Of a stretch of DNA of 64,000 nt, positions 62,094-64,000 are shown piece by piece; the first letter of the stretch is position 1; every line of letters starts with the position of its first letter. The notes beneath the pieces were generated by a model that saw only the letters and a program-made list of their open reading frames with translations, was not told the origin of the DNA and did not search any database. Position numbers and translations under genes: made by a program. This stretch comes from CAZSSM01 sp964609385 (GTDB lineage: Bacteria; Planctomycetota; Planctomycetia; Isosphaerales; Isosphaeraceae), in assembly GCA_964609385.1 (NCBI GenBank), contig CAZSSM010000009.1, forward strand, positions 61,288-125,287, written 5' to 3'.

Positions 62094-64000
62094 GGCCCTG
62101 CTCCATCGAGGTCCTTGAGATGGGGAGCGTCCTTTCCGAGTGGCCGTTGGGGGGCATCGGCGCGGAGGAATCGGGATCGGAGTGGCGGATCGGTTCCATG
62201 GTCGAGGTATTCGCGTTGGCGAAGTGTTGGGATTCAGGGGCGTCCCAACGGTGGCTCGCGTTGGCGAGGCGGTCGGCCGCGTGATGGGTACCGTTGCCGT
62301 TGGTCGCCTCGTACTCGGGACGATGCGGGCTGTAATCGTCCTCGACCATCGGTTCGGTCTGCTCTTGGATCTGCTGGAGGGCTCGCTTGTAGTCACGGGG
62401 CATGACCTTGCGGAAAGCGGGCAAACTGGCCGGCCATTCGACGAGGATCCGACGCGCCAACGGGCTGCCGGTCGCCGTGGCGTGATCCTGGATCAGCTCG
62501 TGGAGCATCGCGACGTCATCGAAGGTTTCGACCGCCTCCAGGTCGACCAGTTCGGTGTTGAGCCGCTCGGCGAAGGTCACTTCGGGATCGTAGATGAAGG
62601 CGACGCCGCCGCTCATGCCGGCGGCGAAGTTGCGTCCGGTCGGCCCGAGGACGACGGCCACGCCACCGGTCATGTACTCGCAACCGTGGTCGCCGATCCC
62701 CTCGACGACAGCGCGGGCGCCGCTGTTGCGGACGCAGAACCGTTCGCCGGCGCGACCGCCGAAGAAGGCCTGGCCGCCGGTTGCCCCGTAGAGCGCTACG
62801 TTGCCGATCAGGATCTGATCCTCGGGGGCGAAGGGCGAATCGGCCGGCGGCCGGACGACCAAGCGGCCACCGGAGAGTCCCTTGCCGACGTAGTCGTTGG
62901 CGTCACCGACGAGGGTCATCTCGATCCCGGCGGGCACGAACGCGCCGAAGCTCTGGCCGGCCGAGCCGTCGAAGCGGAGTTGGATCGTCCCCGGGGGCAG
63001 GCCATCCCCGCCGTATCGTCGTGTGACCTCCGCGCCCAAGAGGGTCCCGGTGGCCCGGTCGGTGTTGGCGATCGGACGTCGGATCTCGACCGACTCCCCA
63101 TGATATAAAGCCGGCTCTGCCAACCGGATCAGTTCGCGGTCGAGGACCTCTTCGAGCTGATGGTCTTGAGAAACCCGGTGACGGATCCCGACGTCCGGGC
63201 TTTCGGACCCGTACTGGAAGAGGGCCGTCAGGTCGAGTCCCCGAGCTTTGGGATGCTCGACCCCCTCACGCATGGCCAGCAGATCGTTTCGCCCGATCAT
63301 CTCATCGAGGCAACGGAAGCCGAGTTGGGCTATGATCTCCCGGACCTCCTGGGCGACGAAGTGGAAGAAGTTGACGACGTGATCGGCGCGGCCGTCGAAC
63401 TTGGCACGCAGCTCCTTGCGCTGACTGGCGATGCCGACCGGACAGGTATCCAGATGACAGACCCGCATCATGATGCAACCCATGACCACCAACGGCGCCG
63501 TGGAGAAACCATACTCCTCGGCGCCCAACAACGCGGCGACGGCCACGTCGCGACCGGTCTTCATCGCCCCGTCGGTCTGGAGGATGATCCGGTCGCGGAG
63601 CCCGTTGCGGACCAGGGTCTGTTGCGTCTCGGCCAGACCGAGTTCCCAAGGCAGGCCGGCATGCTTGATCGAGGAGAGCGGACTGGCGCCGGTGCCGCCG
63701 TCGTGGCCGCTGATCAGGATCACGTCCGACTTCGCCTTGGCCACGCCCGCCGCGACCGTACCGACGCCGACCTCCGAGACCAGCTTGACACAAATCCGCG
63801 CCCGATCGTTGGCGTTCTTCAGGTCGTAGATCAGTTGCGCCAGGTCCTCGATCGAGTAGATGTCGTGGTGCGGCGGCGGGCTGATCAGGCCGACGAACGG
63901 GGTCGAGAACCGCGCCTCGGCGATCCAGGGCCAAACCTTGTGCGCGGGCAACTGTCCTCCCGCACCCGGCTTAGCCCCCTGAGCCATCATGATCTGGATC
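62086..64000 (-). CDS. gltB: Glutamate synthase large subunit, C-terminal part
   Basis: The frame continues beyond the right edge, so the glutaminase domain and most of the central domain are missing. What is seen is the FMN-binding synthase domain (IQIMMAQGAKPGAGGQLPAH, VISGHDGGTGASPLSSIKHA, DGAMKTGRDVAVAALLGAEE). The 3Fe-4S Cys cluster CIMMRVCHLDTCPVGIASQ and the C-terminal right-handed beta-helix (DYVGKGLSGGRLVVRPP, GNVALYGATGGQAFFGGRAG, YMTGGVAVVLGPTGRNFAAG) follow. After the usual end near MPRDYKRALQQI there is an extra ~95-residue tail rich in Asn, His, Ser and Pro (EYEATNGNGTHHAADRLANA). It forms the glutamate synthase with GltD, whose start lies inside this gene's end. Confidence 0.96.
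   Translation of the reverse strand, partial: IQIMMAQGAKPGAGGQLPAHKVWPWIAEARFSTPFVGLISPPPHHDIYSIEDLAQLIYDLKNANDRARICVKLVSEVGVGTVAAGVAKAKSDVILISGHDGGTGASPLSSIKHAGLPWELGLAETQQTLVRNGLRDRIILQTDGAMKTGRDVAVAALLGAEEYGFSTAPLVVMGCIMMRVCHLDTCPVGIASQRKELRAKFDGRADHVVNFFHFVAQEVREIIAQLGFRCLDEMIGRNDLLAMREGVEHPKARGLDLTALFQYGSESPDVGIRHRVSQDHQLEEVLDRELIRLAEPALYHGESVEIRRPIANTDRATGTLLGAEVTRRYGGDGLPPGTIQLRFDGSAGQSFGAFVPAGIEMTLVGDANDYVGKGLSGGRLVVRPPADSPFAPEDQILIGNVALYGATGGQAFFGGRAGERFCVRNSGARAVVEGIGDHGCEYMTGGVAVVLGPTGRNFAAGMSGGVAFIYDPEVTFAERLNTELVDLEAVETFDDVAMLHELIQDHATATGSPLARRILVEWPASLPAFRKVMPRDYKRALQQIQEQTEPMVEDDYSPHRPEYEATNGNGTHHAADRLANASHRWDAPESQHFANANTSTMEPIRHSDPDSSAPMPPNGHSERTLPISRTSMEQGHG

Noticed and set aside
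1..64000. tRNA, rRNA or CRISPR features
   Set aside because: I looked through intergenic stretches for T-loop-like GGTTCRA sequences with acceptor stems and for regularly spaced direct repeats and saw none; a tRNAscan or CRISPR finder run would be decisive.

Overview
The window looks like chromosomal DNA of a high-GC planctomycete, probably of the Isosphaeraceae/Gemmataceae type. The evidence is a DUF1559 pseudopilin-like protein plus a broken second copy, four large secreted proteins with LEPR-XLL-type N-termini, ResB/CcsA cytochrome c biogenesis with oversized domains, and pervasive GTG/TTG starts behind good Shine-Dalgarno sequences. I found no rRNA, tRNA, CRISPR array, phage structural module or intact insertion sequence. 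The genus assignment is inference.

Region by region. 1-11.5 kb (minus strand): a truncated YVTN-propeller/phosphoesterase; a 1350-residue protein with four DNRLRE modules and RTX repeats; a coupled trio (small lipoprotein, polytopic membrane protein, membrane TPR protein) downstream of a DUF1559 protein. 11.5-18.4 kb: a LEPR-XLL/SdrD-like protein (+), a flavin amine oxidase (-), a largely empty 1.26-kb gap with a small HicB-like remnant, and a TIM-barrel isomerase-like protein. 18.6-22.2 kb (+): pabB-pabC (overlapping, folate branch) followed by a Nif3-family gene. 22.2-28.5 kb: single metabolic and redox genes (MDR reductase, tandem rhodanese, thioredoxin-fold protein, GT39-like transferase, Gfo/Idh/MocA oxidoreductase). 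28.9-34 kb (+): resB and ccsA, which together form a System II cytochrome c synthase, ending at a strong bidirectional terminator. 34.2-44 kb: an FG-GAP LEPR-XLL protein (-) divergent from a compact tripartite exporter operon (TolC-like lipoprotein, HlyD/MacA-like adaptor, MacB-like ATPase and permease). 44-52 kb: an HTH/transmembrane protein, an orphan ParA, GreA, an RluA-type pseudouridine synthase, a small lipoprotein, a Mn-type superoxide dismutase and a matrixin-like metalloprotease.

51.8-60.5 kb is a decayed accessory stretch. It has a broken Uma2 gene, a carboxylesterase with its catalytic core deleted, remnants of two transposases (IS1595-like and ISKra4-like), AT-rich spacers, a membrane/WD40 protein that may be a fusion, and a DUF1559 gene split by one in-frame TAA. 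An apparently intact GMC oxidoreductase lies inside it. The window ends with gltD and the C-terminal part of gltB (glutamate synthase), both on the minus strand with overlapping reading frames.

The most unusual signals are four LEPR-XLL secreted proteins in one window, three of them with Arg/Phe-rich C-terminal tails; the exporter operon divergent from one of them; the clustered gene decay at 52-60 kb; and several architectural oddities (long linker in TolC, Gly-rich tail in the adaptor, extra tail on GltB). I do not see a clearly new multi-gene defence or biosynthetic system. All family assignments were made by reading motifs, without database searches.
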